A stretch of DNA of 51,932 nucleotides from JAPLNB01 sp964451955 (lineage in GTDB: Bacteria; Planctomycetota; Phycisphaerae; Tepidisphaerales; Tepidisphaeraceae). Shown piece after piece: positions 1 to 8,805 of the stretch; position 1 is the first letter of the stretch, and each line of letters starts with the position of its first letter. The stretch spans positions 1 to 51,932 of the forward strand of contig CAYVKG010000024.1 of assembly GCA_964451955.1 (NCBI GenBank). Reading direction: 5' to 3'. Below the pieces are notes generated by a model. It was not told where the DNA came from. It searched no databases and saw only the letters and a program-made list of their open reading frames with translations. Made by a program: the position numbers and the translations under genes.

Positions 1-314
1 AATCCTGCAAGTCTTAACAGCTCTTGCATCCAACCTCCGCCCTTCGCCGCACAGCCCCCCTGACCCACTCCTGCTCCCCCCGTCGCCACGTTTGACCTGC
101 CCCCTCTGGCAAGGTATAGTCCCCCCCGAAATGATCAAGGCTCGGCTTATCACGACGACGTCGACCACCCCGGCCCAACCCGCCGGGCGCTGATCTCGTC
201 GTCATCAAGTGCGATATCGACGAATCCGCCCGGCTGAGCCGGGCGATTTTGTTTCACCAAACCGCCATGCCTTGACGAGGAATAACGTACGCTGACAAAC
301 ACTTGGAGCTATCA
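1..314. other. Gene-free left edge and thrS leader
   Basis: I see no supportable gene here. The reverse-strand open frame at 14-208 is Arg/Gly-rich, matches no family I know, and looks like a by-product of the base composition. The only clear structure is the hairpin at 227-254, just before the thrS ribosome binding site. Confidence 0.6.
227..254 (+). terminator. Hairpin with T-rich tail upstream of thrS
   Basis: The arms CGCCCGGCT (227-235) and GCCGGGCG (238-245) are separated by two bases and followed by ATTTTGTTT. It looks like an intrinsic terminator for transcription entering from the left. It could also be a leader hairpin of thrS, which starts 60 bases further on. I see no T-box sequence. 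Confidence 0.6.
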
Positions 315-2333
315 ATGGCCGCCATCACTCTACCAGACGGAAGCACTAAAGAAGTCCCCGACAATACCACCATCCACCAATTCGCCGAAACCATCGGCAA
401 ACGCCTCGCTCAGGCCGCCGTCGCCGCCAAACTCGACGGCAAACTCGTCGACCTCTCCACCCCCCTCACCGGCTCCCATCACCTCCAGATCCTCACCGAC
501 CGCGACCCCGACGCCCTCTTCGTCCTCCGCCACTCCTCCGCTCACGTCATGGCCCAGGCCCTCCGTCACCTCTACGGCCCAGACGTCCAGTACACCATCG
601 GCCCCGTCATCGACAACGGCTTCTACTACGACTTCCAACTCCCAAACCCCATCTCCGCCGAAGATCTCCCTAAAATCCAAGCCGAAATGCAGAAAATCAT
701 CGACCAGCACATCCCCTTCCAACGCGAAGAGGTCCCCGCCGAACATGCCAAAACCCGCCTCAAGGCCGAAAACCAGCGATTCAAAGACGAAATCATCTCC
801 GACCTCCAAAAAGACGGCGAATCCACCGTCTCCCTCTACCGACAAGGCGATTTCCTCGACCTCTGCCGCGGCCCCCACATCCCCAACACCGGCAAAATCA
901 AGGCCATCAAGCTCCTCTCCGTCGCCGGAGCCTACTGGCGCGGCGACTCCGACCGCGAACAACTCACCCGCATCTACGGCACCGCCTTCTTCGACAAAAA
1001 ACAGCTCGACGAGCACCTCAAAATGCTCGAAGAAGCCAAAAAACGCGATCACCGGTTCCTCGGTCCCCAACTCGGTCTCTTCACCATCGACGATGCCGTC
1101 GGACAGGGCCTCGTCCTCTGGAAACCCAAAGGCGCCATCGTCCGCACCGAACTCCAAAAGTTCATCTCCGAACACCTCCGCCGACAAGGCTACTCCCAGG
1201 TCTTCACACCCCACATCGGCCGCCTCGGCCTCTACAAAACCTCCGGCCACTACCCCTACTACCGCGAAGCACAGTTCCCCCCCCTCATCGACCGCGAGCA
1301 TGTCGACAAACTCGCTAAGGAAAACTGCTCCTGTGCCGAACTCGCCGCCCATATGGAAAAAGGCGAAATCGACGGCTACCTCCTCAAACCCATGAACTGC
1401 CCCCACCACATCCGCATCTACGCCTCCGAACCCCGCTCCTACCGCGACCTCCCCATCCGCCTGGCCGAGTTCGGCACCGTCTATCGCTGGGAAAAGTCCG
1501 GCGAGCTCGGCGGCATGACCCGCGTCCGCGGCTTCACCCAGGACGACGCCCACCTCTTCGTCACCGAAGACCAACTCCCCGCCGAAGTCGCTGGCTGCCT
1601 CGAACTCGTCAAGATCATCCTCGGTACCCTCGGCATGAACGACTACCGCGTCCGCGTCGGCATGCGCGACCCCGACTCTGCCAAGTACGTCGGCGCCCCA
1701 GAACAGTGGGACAAAGCCGAAAAAGCCTGCAAAGACGCCGCCGCCACACTCGGCGTCCCTTTCACCGCCGAACCCGGCGAGGCCGCCTTCTATGGCCCAA
1801 AAATCGACTTCGTCGTCAAGGATGTCATCGGCCGCGAATGGCAGCTCGGCACCGTCCAGGTCGACTACCAACTCCCTCAACGCTTCGACCTCTCCTACGT
1901 CGGCGCCGATAACCACCCCCACCGCCCCGTCATGATCCACCGCGCTCCCTTCGGCTCCATGGAACGCTTCATCGGCGTCCTCATCGAACACTTCGCCGGC
2001 GCTTTCCCCCTCTGGCTCGCCCCCGTTCAAGTCGCCGTCCTGCCCATCTCCGAGAAGTTCGCCGACTACGCCAAGCAGGTCCACCAAGCTCTCTTCAACG
2101 CCGGTCTTCGCTCTGAACTCGACCTCGGTGCCGAAAAAATCGGCGCCAAGATCCGCAACGCCACCCTCCAAAAGACCCCCTACATGGTCGTCCTAGGCGA
2201 CAAAGAGCAACAAGCCAACCTCGTCACCCTCCGCCACCGCACCGCCGGCGACCAAGGCCAACTCCCCTTGGAACAACTAATCCAAAAACTCACCGCAGAG
2301 GTAACCACCCGCGGCCAATCGCCCAAGCTCTAG
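315..2333 (+). CDS. thrS: Threonyl-tRNA synthetase
   Basis: Class II synthetase that charges tRNA-Thr in the cytoplasm. At 672 aa it is slightly longer than most ThrRS. The order is an N-terminal TGS domain (about 1-60), the editing domain with HSSAH (His73, His77), the class II catalytic core with MNCPHH (zinc cysteine near residue 362) and TRVRGFTQDDAH, motif 3 GSMERFIGV (about 547-555), and a C-terminal anticodon-binding domain. A roughly 35-residue insert containing CSC lies just before MNCPHH. I chose ATG 315 rather than TTG 303 because TTGGAG at 304-308 is correctly spaced for 315 and the TGS domain starts there. Almost every codon ends in C, reflecting the strand bias of this half. Confidence 0.97.
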   Translation: MAAITLPDGSTKEVPDNTTIHQFAETIGKRLAQAAVAAKLDGKLVDLSTPLTGSHHLQILTDRDPDALFVLRHSSAHVMAQALRHLYGPDVQYTIGPVIDNGFYYDFQLPNPISAEDLPKIQAEMQKIIDQHIPFQREEVPAEHAKTRLKAENQRFKDEIISDLQKDGESTVSLYRQGDFLDLCRGPHIPNTGKIKAIKLLSVAGAYWRGDSDREQLTRIYGTAFFDKKQLDEHLKMLEEAKKRDHRFLGPQLGLFTIDDAVGQGLVLWKPKGAIVRTELQKFISEHLRRQGYSQVFTPHIGRLGLYKTSGHYPYYREAQFPPLIDREHVDKLAKENCSCAELAAHMEKGEIDGYLLKPMNCPHHIRIYASEPRSYRDLPIRLAEFGTVYRWEKSGELGGMTRVRGFTQDDAHLFVTEDQLPAEVAGCLELVKIILGTLGMNDYRVRVGMRDPDSAKYVGAPEQWDKAEKACKDAAATLGVPFTAEPGEAAFYGPKIDFVVKDVIGREWQLGTVQVDYQLPQRFDLSYVGADNHPHRPVMIHRAPFGSMERFIGVLIEHFAGAFPLWLAPVQVAVLPISEKFADYAKQVHQALFNAGLRSELDLGAEKIGAKIRNATLQKTPYMVVLGDKEQQANLVTLRHRTAGDQGQLPLEQLIQKLTAEVTTRGQSPKL

Positions 2334-2336
2334 CTC

Positions 2337-2525
2337 ATGCCTGCAACCACGGTCAATCCGAGCGGGACCGAACCGGCACCGCCCCCGGTCTCGCTCTCAA
2401 CCCTCCTCCACAACCGCGACGTCCCCTGCCCCCACTGCCAGTACAACCTCCGCAACCTCACCGCCGATCGCTGCCCCGAATGCGGCCTACCCCTCTCCAT
2501 CAACCTCTTCCTCCTCTGGCGCTAG
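2337..2525 (+). CDS. Small zinc-ribbon protein
   Basis: A 62-aa protein whose core is CPHCQYNLRNL followed by RCPECGLPL: two CxxC pairs spaced as in a zinc ribbon. This CxxCxYNLRxL...RCPECG signature is common in planctomycetes, usually at the N-terminus of longer, often membrane-bound proteins (family knowledge). Here it ends soon after the second pair with LFLLWR, so it may be a truncated remnant. It starts 3 bases after the thrS stop and its end overlaps the 3' end of the convergent mutT by 4 bases. Function unknown. Confidence 0.55.
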   Translation: MPATTVNPSGTEPAPPPVSLSTLLHNRDVPCPHCQYNLRNLTADRCPECGLPLSINLFLLWR

Positions 2526-2911
2526 CAATCCTTCATCAACATCTCCACCAACCCCCCATTCGCCTCCGGCATCCTGAAATCCTTCAACCCCCCCACCAAC
2601 ACCCACCTCACCTCCGCCGCCTCGTTTGCCCTTGCTTCCCCACTCACTACCTCGCAAATAAAAGGCCACAGTCTCACTCGACTGCTCCCATACTCATACT
2701 CGATCTGCGCCAACTCCCTCGTTACCCTCACCTCCAAACCCACTTCCTCCCTCATCTCCCTCTTGACGCACCCCTCAGCACTCTCACCACCCTCGATCTT
2801 CCCTCCCGGAAACTCCCAATACCCACCCATGTGCACACCATCCCTCCGCCGCGCAATCAGAACCCTCCCCTCGCTCAACACAATTCCAATGGCAACATCC
2901 AAAACCATCAC
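2522..2911 (-). CDS. mutT: MutT-type Nudix hydrolase
   Basis: A 129-aa Nudix protein. The Nudix box runs from GGKIEGGE to REMREEVGL (about residues 36-59) with all the glutamates expected to bind Mg2+. The N-terminal strand (VAIGIVLSEGRVLIARR), GYWEFPGGK before the box, and the short length fit the 8-oxo-dGTP diphosphatase MutT group, which removes oxidised dGTP from the nucleotide pool. Substrate is inferred from family resemblance only. It is convergent with the zinc-ribbon gene. Two ATGs in tandem (2911 and 2908) make the start ambiguous by one codon. Confidence 0.85.
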   Translation of the reverse strand: MMVLDVAIGIVLSEGRVLIARRRDGVHMGGYWEFPGGKIEGGESAEGCVKREMREEVGLEVRVTRELAQIEYEYGSSRVRLWPFICEVVSGEARANEAAEVRWVLVGGLKDFRMPEANGGLVEMLMKDC

Positions 2912-3128
2912 AGCCCTTCCGCTCCGCGCAGGCGAGCCTCCGTCGTTCTGTAACCACCGAGTTTACCTCTTCTGCCGACCCGGCCGAAGAGCGCATCCCT
3001 CGCCGGGGCAACCCATCTCCCAACCATCACAAAACCCCGGACATTACATCATGCAATATCTATGCAAACGATTTCCATACAATATGTTATGCGATTTGAC
3101 CGTTTTTCCCCAACCCTCCGTGTATTGA

Positions 3129-3157
3129 TTGACATCGCCGGTACCCAAAGGTATAGT
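3129..3157 (+). promoter_or_regulatory. Consensus sigma-70 promoter of the small RNA
   Basis: TTGACA (3129-3134), a 17-base spacer, then TATAGT (3152-3157): a near-perfect housekeeping promoter. The 80 bases upstream are strikingly AT-rich for this genome and could act as an UP element. No coding start follows; the transcript would run straight into the terminator at 3231-3275. Confidence 0.8.
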
Positions 3158-3163
3158 CGCTTA

Positions 3164-3275
3164 AGCGTTGAATGTGCTGGATGTACTTGGAAATTAACTG
3201 CGGTTTTGACGGCTGCTTTAGCCGTGGCGCACTTCCGGAGGTGGATAGGAGCCACCCCTCCGGAAGTCTTTTTTT
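3164..3275 (+). ncRNA. Candidate small RNA, about 110 nt
   Basis: Bounded by the consensus promoter at 3129-3157 and the intrinsic terminator at 3231-3275, with no credible gene inside. It holds an internal hairpin (ACGGCT, 5-base loop, AGCCGT, about 3209-3225) followed by the terminator hairpin. It does not show the 4.5S/SRP apical motif, 6S bubble or tmRNA features, so I cannot assign it to a known family. It could be an independent regulator or the attenuated leader of pyrK, 140 bases downstream. Start inferred from the -10 box. Confidence 0.65.
3231..3275 (+). terminator. Strong intrinsic terminator of the small RNA
   Basis: ACTTCCGGAGG (3231-3241) pairs perfectly with CCTCCGGAAGT (3257-3267), extended inward by TGG/CCA, and is followed by a C and seven T's (3269-3275). 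Confidence 0.9.
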
Positions 3276-3416
3276 GCGCATGCCTCGATAAGCAGACACC
3301 CCATCCCACGCATCTCGCGACGGGCTTCATTATCCATCGCTGATTGATCCTCGTTCCGGATTCAGAAACTCACCTGTCCTTCGATCTTGCGGTCCCATCC
3401 GTTACCATACCCACCC

Positions 3417-4424
3417 ATGAGCGCCCACCCAGCTTCCACCAACCGCGGCCGCTTCGTCGCCACCGTCGCCGCAAACCTCCCCGTCTGCAAAGACCATTAT
3501 CGCCTGACCCTCCGTCTCCCTGCTTTCCCCCCAACATCCCCAGGACAGTTTGTCCAACTCGCCTGCCGCAACCTCGATCTGGACTACTCCCCCGAAACGG
3601 AATTCAACTGGATCGATGGTGAATCCCTCAATCCCGGCGGGCGAGAACTCTTCTCAACAGTCCCCTTGCTCCGCCGCCCGTTCTCTCTCGCCGGCCGCCG
3701 CGAACTCCCCGATGGCTCCGTCGAACTCGACATCCTCTATCGCGTCGTCGGCACAGGCACACATTGGATGTCACAACTCCTCCCCAACTCCGACTCCGTT
3801 CATCTCATCGGACCCCTCGGAAATCACTTCACCCCCCCGCCTCCAGGCTGCCCCGCTATCCTCGTCGGCGGCGGCGTGGGCATCCCGCCCATGCTCTACC
3901 TCGCCTCCACCCTCACCTCCCATCGCGCCGTCTTCTTCGCCGGCGCTCTCAACCGCGACCTCCTCCCAATCACCCTCACCGATACCGCTACGGCCCCGGC
4001 ATCCGACTCCATTTCGCCCCTCTACAACGTCGCCGAACTTACCCCCTTCGGCATTCCCTCTGTCATCACCACCGACGATGGCTCCTATGCCTTCCGCGGC
4101 CTGGTCACCCAAGCCCTCGAACAGTATCTCGATCGCTTCTTCTCCAATACCCAAAACCCCAAACCCGCAACTCAACCCACCCTCTACACCTGCGGCCCGG
4201 AACCCATGATGAAACGCGTCGCCGCCATCGCACTCGCCCGCAATCTCCCCTGCCAAATCTCCGTCGAACGAGCTATGGCCTGCGGCATGGGCACCTGCCA
4301 GTCCTGCGTCATCCGAGTCAAAAAGCCCGAACCCGCCATGCCCCCTCTCGCCGGCCGCGATTGGTGCTTCCGCCTCGCCTGCACCGATGGGCCCGTCTTT
4401 CATGCCACCGACTTGCTCTGGTAG
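3417..4424 (+). CDS. pyrK: Dihydroorotate dehydrogenase electron-transfer subunit PyrK
   Basis: Flavin/iron-sulfur protein that passes electrons from the catalytic dihydroorotate dehydrogenase (PyrD) to NAD in pyrimidine synthesis. At 335 aa it is longer than typical PyrK. It has an FAD-binding barrel (RPFSLAGRR), a nucleotide-binding half (LVGGGVGIPPMLYLA, YTCGPEPMM) and a C-terminal [2Fe-2S] site with Cys289, Cys294, Cys297 and Cys322. Extra length sits near residues 55-80. pyrD is not adjacent. A frame extension to TTG 3387 exists, but ATG 3417 fits the family. The TACCAT element at 3403-3408 may give a nearly leaderless mRNA. Confidence 0.88.
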   Translation: MSAHPASTNRGRFVATVAANLPVCKDHYRLTLRLPAFPPTSPGQFVQLACRNLDLDYSPETEFNWIDGESLNPGGRELFSTVPLLRRPFSLAGRRELPDGSVELDILYRVVGTGTHWMSQLLPNSDSVHLIGPLGNHFTPPPPGCPAILVGGGVGIPPMLYLASTLTSHRAVFFAGALNRDLLPITLTDTATAPASDSISPLYNVAELTPFGIPSVITTDDGSYAFRGLVTQALEQYLDRFFSNTQNPKPATQPTLYTCGPEPMMKRVAAIALARNLPCQISVERAMACGMGTCQSCVIRVKKPEPAMPPLAGRDWCFRLACTDGPVFHATDLLW

Positions 4425-4505
4425 ACCTTTCAGGTACATTTGACCCCCGACTTGGCCCGTTCATATCGTCTGGAGTCTGCCAGTCACATTTCAGGAGCCC
4501 GGCCC

Positions 4506-5216
4506 ATGTCTCAATGCCGTCGCCGCAAATGCGCCTTCACACTCGTCGAACTCCTCGTGGTCATCGGCATCATTGCCGTCCTCGTCGCCATCCTCCTGCC
4601 CGCCCTCGCCCGCGCAAAAAAACAGGCCTCCGCCCTCGCCTGCGCCAGCGACATGCGAACTATCCTCCAGGGACTCCAGCAATACGCCCTCGACAACCGC
4701 GACCACCTCCCCATCGTCCCTTGGATCGGCGTTCGCCCCACCGCCCAATACGCCCAGGTCGCCTTCACCTTCGATTCCGACGGCATCGCCAACTTCGGCG
4801 AAATCAGGCCGCCCCTCAACACCGCCTATGGCTCCCTTCTCAAATACATCGGTTCCTCGCCCGCCGTCCGCGCAAAAGTCATGTGGTGCCCCGACGACGA
4901 CGGCGTCTCGCCCTTCGACCGCTCCATCCGCCGAAACTACAGCTATTCCTTCAACTACCTGATCAACCTCAACGGCCTGGACCCGAAAGGCGACTCCGTC
5001 AAACTCGGCCGCATCCGAAACTCCGCCCAACGAATCCTCATCTTCGAAGAAGCCTACCCCAACGATGGCTACTGCGTCTGGACACTCTGGGATGCCGACG
5101 CCCTCACCCCACGACACAACGGCCGCTGCAACGCCGCCTTCGCCGACGGCCATGTCGCCCGCTACTTCCCCAAAGAAATCTTCGCCCGCTCCGACTATTG
5201 CGACATCCTCAAGTAG
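4506..5216 (+). CDS. Type II secretion-like pseudopilin with C-terminal DG motif
   Basis: A 236-aa protein with a prepilin-type N-terminus: short basic leader, then FTLVELLVVIGIIAVLVAIL, with the peptidase cleaving before Phe and Glu at position +5. The C-terminal HNGRCNAAFADGHV is the H-X9-DG motif of the DUF1559-like family that is greatly expanded in planctomycetes. It is probably anchored in the cytoplasmic membrane with the globular part outside; its role is unknown. ATG 4506 is preferred to TTG 4440 because AGGAG (4493-4497) lies 8 bases upstream and the leader then has normal length. No secretion genes are adjacent. Confidence 0.85.
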   Translation: MSQCRRRKCAFTLVELLVVIGIIAVLVAILLPALARAKKQASALACASDMRTILQGLQQYALDNRDHLPIVPWIGVRPTAQYAQVAFTFDSDGIANFGEIRPPLNTAYGSLLKYIGSSPAVRAKVMWCPDDDGVSPFDRSIRRNYSYSFNYLINLNGLDPKGDSVKLGRIRNSAQRILIFEEAYPNDGYCVWTLWDADALTPRHNGRCNAAFADGHVARYFPKEIFARSDYCDILK

Positions 5217-5329
5217 CCCTTCGCGCCCAACCGCGCCCCAGCCAAACCCGCCCCATCGAACTCGCGCCATTCCCGCCCTCTGCTTGTGCCCTCCCCGCTT
5301 TTCGTGGCGCCGCACGGTGACCCGACTGC

Positions 5330-5335
5330 TATAAT
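5330..5335 (+). promoter_or_regulatory. TATAAT -10 element before the aldo/keto reductase
   Basis: A perfect TATAAT lies 27 bases upstream of the ATG at 5363. No convincing -35 hexamer is seen at 16-18 bases, so only the -10 is claimed. Confidence 0.5.
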
Positions 5336-5362
5336 CTCTCGTCTTCAAGCCGGAGCACTTCT

Positions 5363-6328
5363 ATGACGCAACAGTTCAACCGCCGCGAGTTCCTCAAATC
5401 CGCCGCCATCGTCGCCGCCACGCCCTCCCTGCTCTTCTCCGCCGAAAACCGCACGCAACTCCCACGCAGGCCCTACAAACCCGGCGTGGATATCTCCGTC
5501 ATCGGCTTCGCTTCGATCATGCTCCGCGCTCCTCTCATGGACCAGACCAACGCCAATCGTGCGGTCGCCGAAGCCTTTGAAAAGGGATGCAACTACTTCG
5601 ACGTCGCCCCGGCCTATGGCGACGCTCAACAAAAACTCGGCCCCGCTCTGGCGCCCTTCCGGAAAAATGCCTTCCTGTCCTGCAAAACCAAGGCCCGTGA
5701 CGCCGCCGGCGCTAAGACCGAACTCAACCGCTCGCTCGAACTGCTCAAAACCGATCACTTCGAACTCTATCAACTCCACGCCACCAAGGACCCCGTCGCC
5801 GACATCGACGCCGCTTTCATGAAGGGCGGCGCCATGGAAACCATCCTCGATGCCCGAAAGGCCGGCGTCATCCGCTTCATCGGCCTCACCGCACATACCG
5901 CCGAATCCGCCCTGGCCGCCATGAACCGTTTCGACTTCGATTCCATCATGTTCCCCTTCAATTTCGCCTCCATCTACAAGGGCAACTTCGGCCAGGAAAT
6001 CTATGACCTGGCTAAGAAAAAAAACGTCACCCGAATCGGAATCAAATCCCTCTGCCGACAAGAATGGCCCCAAGGCGCCAACCGAGGCCAGTTCCGACAC
6101 CTCTGGTATCAGCCCCTCTTCGACCGCCAGGAAGCCGAATTGGCCCTCCGATGGACTTTCTCACACGACATCACCACCACCATCCCACCCGGCGATCAGG
6201 CCGTCTCAAACCTCGCCATGGAACTCGCCATGAACCTCACACCCATCACCCCCCAAGAGACCCAACGCCTTCAGACGCTCGCCGCTACCCTGAGCCCCTT
6301 GTTCCGCGCCGGACGCGTCACGGGATAG
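5363..6328 (+). CDS. Tat-exported aldo/keto reductase
   Basis: A 321-aa NAD(P)H-dependent oxidoreductase of the aldo/keto reductase fold. The twin-arginine signal NRREFLKSAA and a hydrophobic stretch occupy the first 30 residues, so it should be exported folded. The catalytic tetrad is visible: Asp80, Tyr85 (DVAPAYGDA), Lys108 (SCKTK) and His139 (QLHAT). Tat-exported members of this family are frequent in planctomycetes and probably act on sugars or glycosides, but the substrate cannot be read here. Its last 11 bases overlap the 3' end of the convergent GH88 gene. Confidence 0.85.
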   Translation: MTQQFNRREFLKSAAIVAATPSLLFSAENRTQLPRRPYKPGVDISVIGFASIMLRAPLMDQTNANRAVAEAFEKGCNYFDVAPAYGDAQQKLGPALAPFRKNAFLSCKTKARDAAGAKTELNRSLELLKTDHFELYQLHATKDPVADIDAAFMKGGAMETILDARKAGVIRFIGLTAHTAESALAAMNRFDFDSIMFPFNFASIYKGNFGQEIYDLAKKKNVTRIGIKSLCRQEWPQGANRGQFRHLWYQPLFDRQEAELALRWTFSHDITTTIPPGDQAVSNLAMELAMNLTPITPQETQRLQTLAATLSPLFRAGRVTG

Positions 6329-7463
6329 CCTTCAACGCCTTCGTCAACGCCTCCACGAAGAAAAACTCCCCCCACATCACGCTCTCATCCACACCCAACC
6401 CTTTGTGGATGTGATACACCCCACGCTTCAGAATACCCTCCCACTTCGGATCATCCACCGCCAAATACGGCGGCCGCATCAGCGTACCCACCGCGCGCAA
6501 CGCCGCCTCACGATACGCCGCCGCTCGCACCCGGTCCGGCGTCAGCCGCGACAGGTTCAACAGCCCCACCGCCGCTATCGCCGCCGCCGATGAATCCGGT
6601 TGAGTGACTGCCAGCGGCCCATCCGCCGGCGCATCATAATCCCACGGAGTTATCCCATCCTCAGGCGTCTGCTCCAGATAATACCGCGCGTGAGCTTCCG
6701 CTGTGTCGATGAACCTCACATCCCCCGTCAGTTCATAACACGTCCCGAATCCGTACAGCGACCACGCCAATCCTCGCGACCAGCACGAATCGCCGCGAAA
6801 ACCCTGGTGAGTCGTCTGCCGCAAAAACTCCCCGGTCTGAACGTCAAATACCCCCTCGTGGCTCGTCGATCCGTCCCCCCGTACAAGCGTCCGCCTCGTC
6901 GTCAGACAATGCTCCATCCCAATCCGCATAAGCTCCTGGTCGCCTGCTGCCCTCGCGGCATAGAAGATGATCGGCACGTTCATCATGATGTCGATAAACA
7001 GCGATTCATCGCTGATGAACGATCGCAAATACCGCCCCTTCTCCTTGAATCGCAGCGCCAGCACCTGACCGGCGCGAATAACCACATCCTCCAAAGCCTT
7101 GTCAGGCTTCCCATCGCGCAAAGTCGCTTCATACCACCGCTTATACGTCCCGTGGTAAAATAGGAACCCCAGGTCGTGCACCTCCCGGTCTTCCTTCCGA
7201 TGCTCCAACGCCGCCGAGTACCGCTCCGCCGTGCCACGCCAGAACGCGATATCCTCCGTCGCACCCGACTCAATCAACAACCACATCATCCCCGGCAGAA
7301 ACCCGTCGCACCACCGCGTCCACGCCGGTTTGTCATGTTTCCATTTCCCCTGGTCCGTGTAGAGCGGGTAAAAGCCCGGATGATGCTCCACCAGACGCCG
7401 AATCTGCTTCTCTGCGAATTTCAGGCAATCCAAAATCTGCCGCCTCGTAGTAAACTGAGACAT
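6318..7463 (-). CDS. GH88 unsaturated glucuronyl hydrolase
   Basis: A 381-aa (alpha/alpha)6-barrel enzyme that hydrates the double bond of the unsaturated uronic acid left at the non-reducing end by polysaccharide lyases, releasing a ketouronic acid. The two family aspartates appear as Asp97 (HDLGF) and Asp158 (FIDIMMN). Other signatures are HQGFRGDSCWSRGLAW and PDSSAAAIAA. No signal peptide, so it should act in the cytoplasm on imported disaccharides. The start is ATG 7463 with GAGGAG 8 bases upstream; the long open frame upstream is non-coding. The KdgK-type kinase at 12011-13102 could act downstream in the same pathway. Confidence 0.85.
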   Translation of the reverse strand: MSQFTTRRQILDCLKFAEKQIRRLVEHHPGFYPLYTDQGKWKHDKPAWTRWCDGFLPGMMWLLIESGATEDIAFWRGTAERYSAALEHRKEDREVHDLGFLFYHGTYKRWYEATLRDGKPDKALEDVVIRAGQVLALRFKEKGRYLRSFISDESLFIDIMMNVPIIFYAARAAGDQELMRIGMEHCLTTRRTLVRGDGSTSHEGVFDVQTGEFLRQTTHQGFRGDSCWSRGLAWSLYGFGTCYELTGDVRFIDTAEAHARYYLEQTPEDGITPWDYDAPADGPLAVTQPDSSAAAIAAVGLLNLSRLTPDRVRAAAYREAALRAVGTLMRPPYLAVDDPKWEGILKRGVYHIHKGLGVDESVMWGEFFFVEALTKALKAIP

Positions 7464-7523
7464 CGCGACATCTCCTCGCGTAGGCGAAAAGCGAACCTCA
7501 GCCAAGTTTAGTGCGCCGTAACG

Positions 7524-7537
7524 CCTTTCGCGAAAGG
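7524..7537. promoter_or_regulatory. 14-bp perfect palindrome between GH88 and the histidine kinase
   Basis: CCTTTCGCGAAAGG is a perfect 14-bp palindrome in the 127-bp divergent intergenic region, about 60 bases upstream of both starts. It has the size and symmetry of a dimeric repressor site; the regulator is unknown. Confidence 0.45.
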
Positions 7538-7590
7538 ACTCAGGATTTCCCGACAGGTTCAGACCAGACACAAACGGAGGCCCCCACGCC

Positions 7591-8700
7591 ATGACAGTTT
7601 CTTTCAGCAGCCGCATCGGTAAAGAAGCGACAAACCAAGACCTCGCCACCGCCCTGCGATCCTCCAGCGGAAAAGTACGCCATCGCTGGAGCAAACTCCT
7701 CGAAACACGCCCAGGCCTCAACCTCCTCCACCCCGAACGGCTTCTCGGAATCGACCCCACCCAATTGCTCGACAAGATCGCCGATTCACTCCAGGCTCCC
7801 CCGGACAACCACCCCCTCGAAACACCCAATCGCGTCTGCCAACGCCTCATCCACATCATCCACGCTCATGCCCTCCTCCGCCAGGCTATCATCGAACAAC
7901 TCGAAGCCGCCCTCCAGCGAGAACTCGCCTGCGCCGAACTCACCACCCTCTGCCAAGCCATCGAGGCTTCCATGTGCGACCAGCTTGCCATGGCCGTCGA
8001 ACAACCGCTCACCCAGCTACAGGATCAGGTCACTGCCCAGTCCGGCCTCCTCTCCGTGCTCTCCCACGACCTCCGAGGCGAATTGAACGGCCTCGTCCTC
8101 ATGCTCGAAGTCCTGCGACGGGGCCTCCAACGACAACCACAACACGCCGATACCATCAATGACCTCAAACTCGTGCGCCAATCCATCGACGAAATGGCCA
8201 CCTTGCTCGACCGGCATTCCCTCCTCGAACGCCTCCAGCAAGGACGAACCCTCGTCCGCAGCCAATCCATACCGCTCCGCGATCTCGCCGAACTCGAAGC
8301 CGCTACCTTCGCAGACGCCGCCAAGGCCAAAGGAATCCAACTCGTCATCGACATCCCCGCCGAAGCAACCCTCTACGCCGACCGCTTCCTCTTGTCCACC
8401 TGGCTCCATAACCTCCTCGACAACGCCATCAAACATGGATCCCCAGGCATCGTCCGACTCCACGCAGAACGACGCGACCATGGCGCCTGGACCCTCGACC
8501 TCAGCGACTCCGGACCAGGCATGCCCCCCGAAAGACTCCAGGCCCTCCTCGACACGCGCCGACGATTGGCTTTGAAAGAACGCGGCTTCGGCCTCCTCAT
8601 CGTCCAGCACGCCGGTCAACTGTTCGGCGCCAGACTCGAAGCCCATTCCCAGGTCGGCGTCGGAACCACCTTCCGACTCGTTATGGACGATAACCCCTGA
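7591..8700 (+). CDS. Soluble sensor histidine kinase
   Basis: A 369-aa histidine kinase. Residues 1-150 are helical with no recognisable sensor domain and no membrane segment. The H box is VLSHDLRGELN with phospho-acceptor His159; the ATPase half has the N box NLLDNAIKHG (Asn274/Asn278), DSGPGMP and GFGLLIVQHAGQ. It should autophosphorylate in the cytoplasm and pass phosphate to a response regulator, but none is encoded nearby, so it is an orphan. GGAGG lies upstream of ATG 7591. The signal could come through a partner protein (inference). Confidence 0.85.
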   Translation: MTVSFSSRIGKEATNQDLATALRSSSGKVRHRWSKLLETRPGLNLLHPERLLGIDPTQLLDKIADSLQAPPDNHPLETPNRVCQRLIHIIHAHALLRQAIIEQLEAALQRELACAELTTLCQAIEASMCDQLAMAVEQPLTQLQDQVTAQSGLLSVLSHDLRGELNGLVLMLEVLRRGLQRQPQHADTINDLKLVRQSIDEMATLLDRHSLLERLQQGRTLVRSQSIPLRDLAELEAATFADAAKAKGIQLVIDIPAEATLYADRFLLSTWLHNLLDNAIKHGSPGIVRLHAERRDHGAWTLDLSDSGPGMPPERLQALLDTRRRLALKERGFGLLIVQHAGQLFGARLEAHSQVGVGTTFRLVMDDNP

Positions 8701-8805
8701 CGCCGACAACATTCTCCGAATCCGAAAATCCGGTATGATGTCACCCGCGCCGGCCAACGTCGGCTCGCGCCCAGCAACCCGATGAACCATTGCACAGGAA
8801 ACGTG

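Noticed and set aside
1..314. T-box riboswitch before thrS
   Set aside because: No T-box consensus sequence; only a simple terminator-like hairpin.
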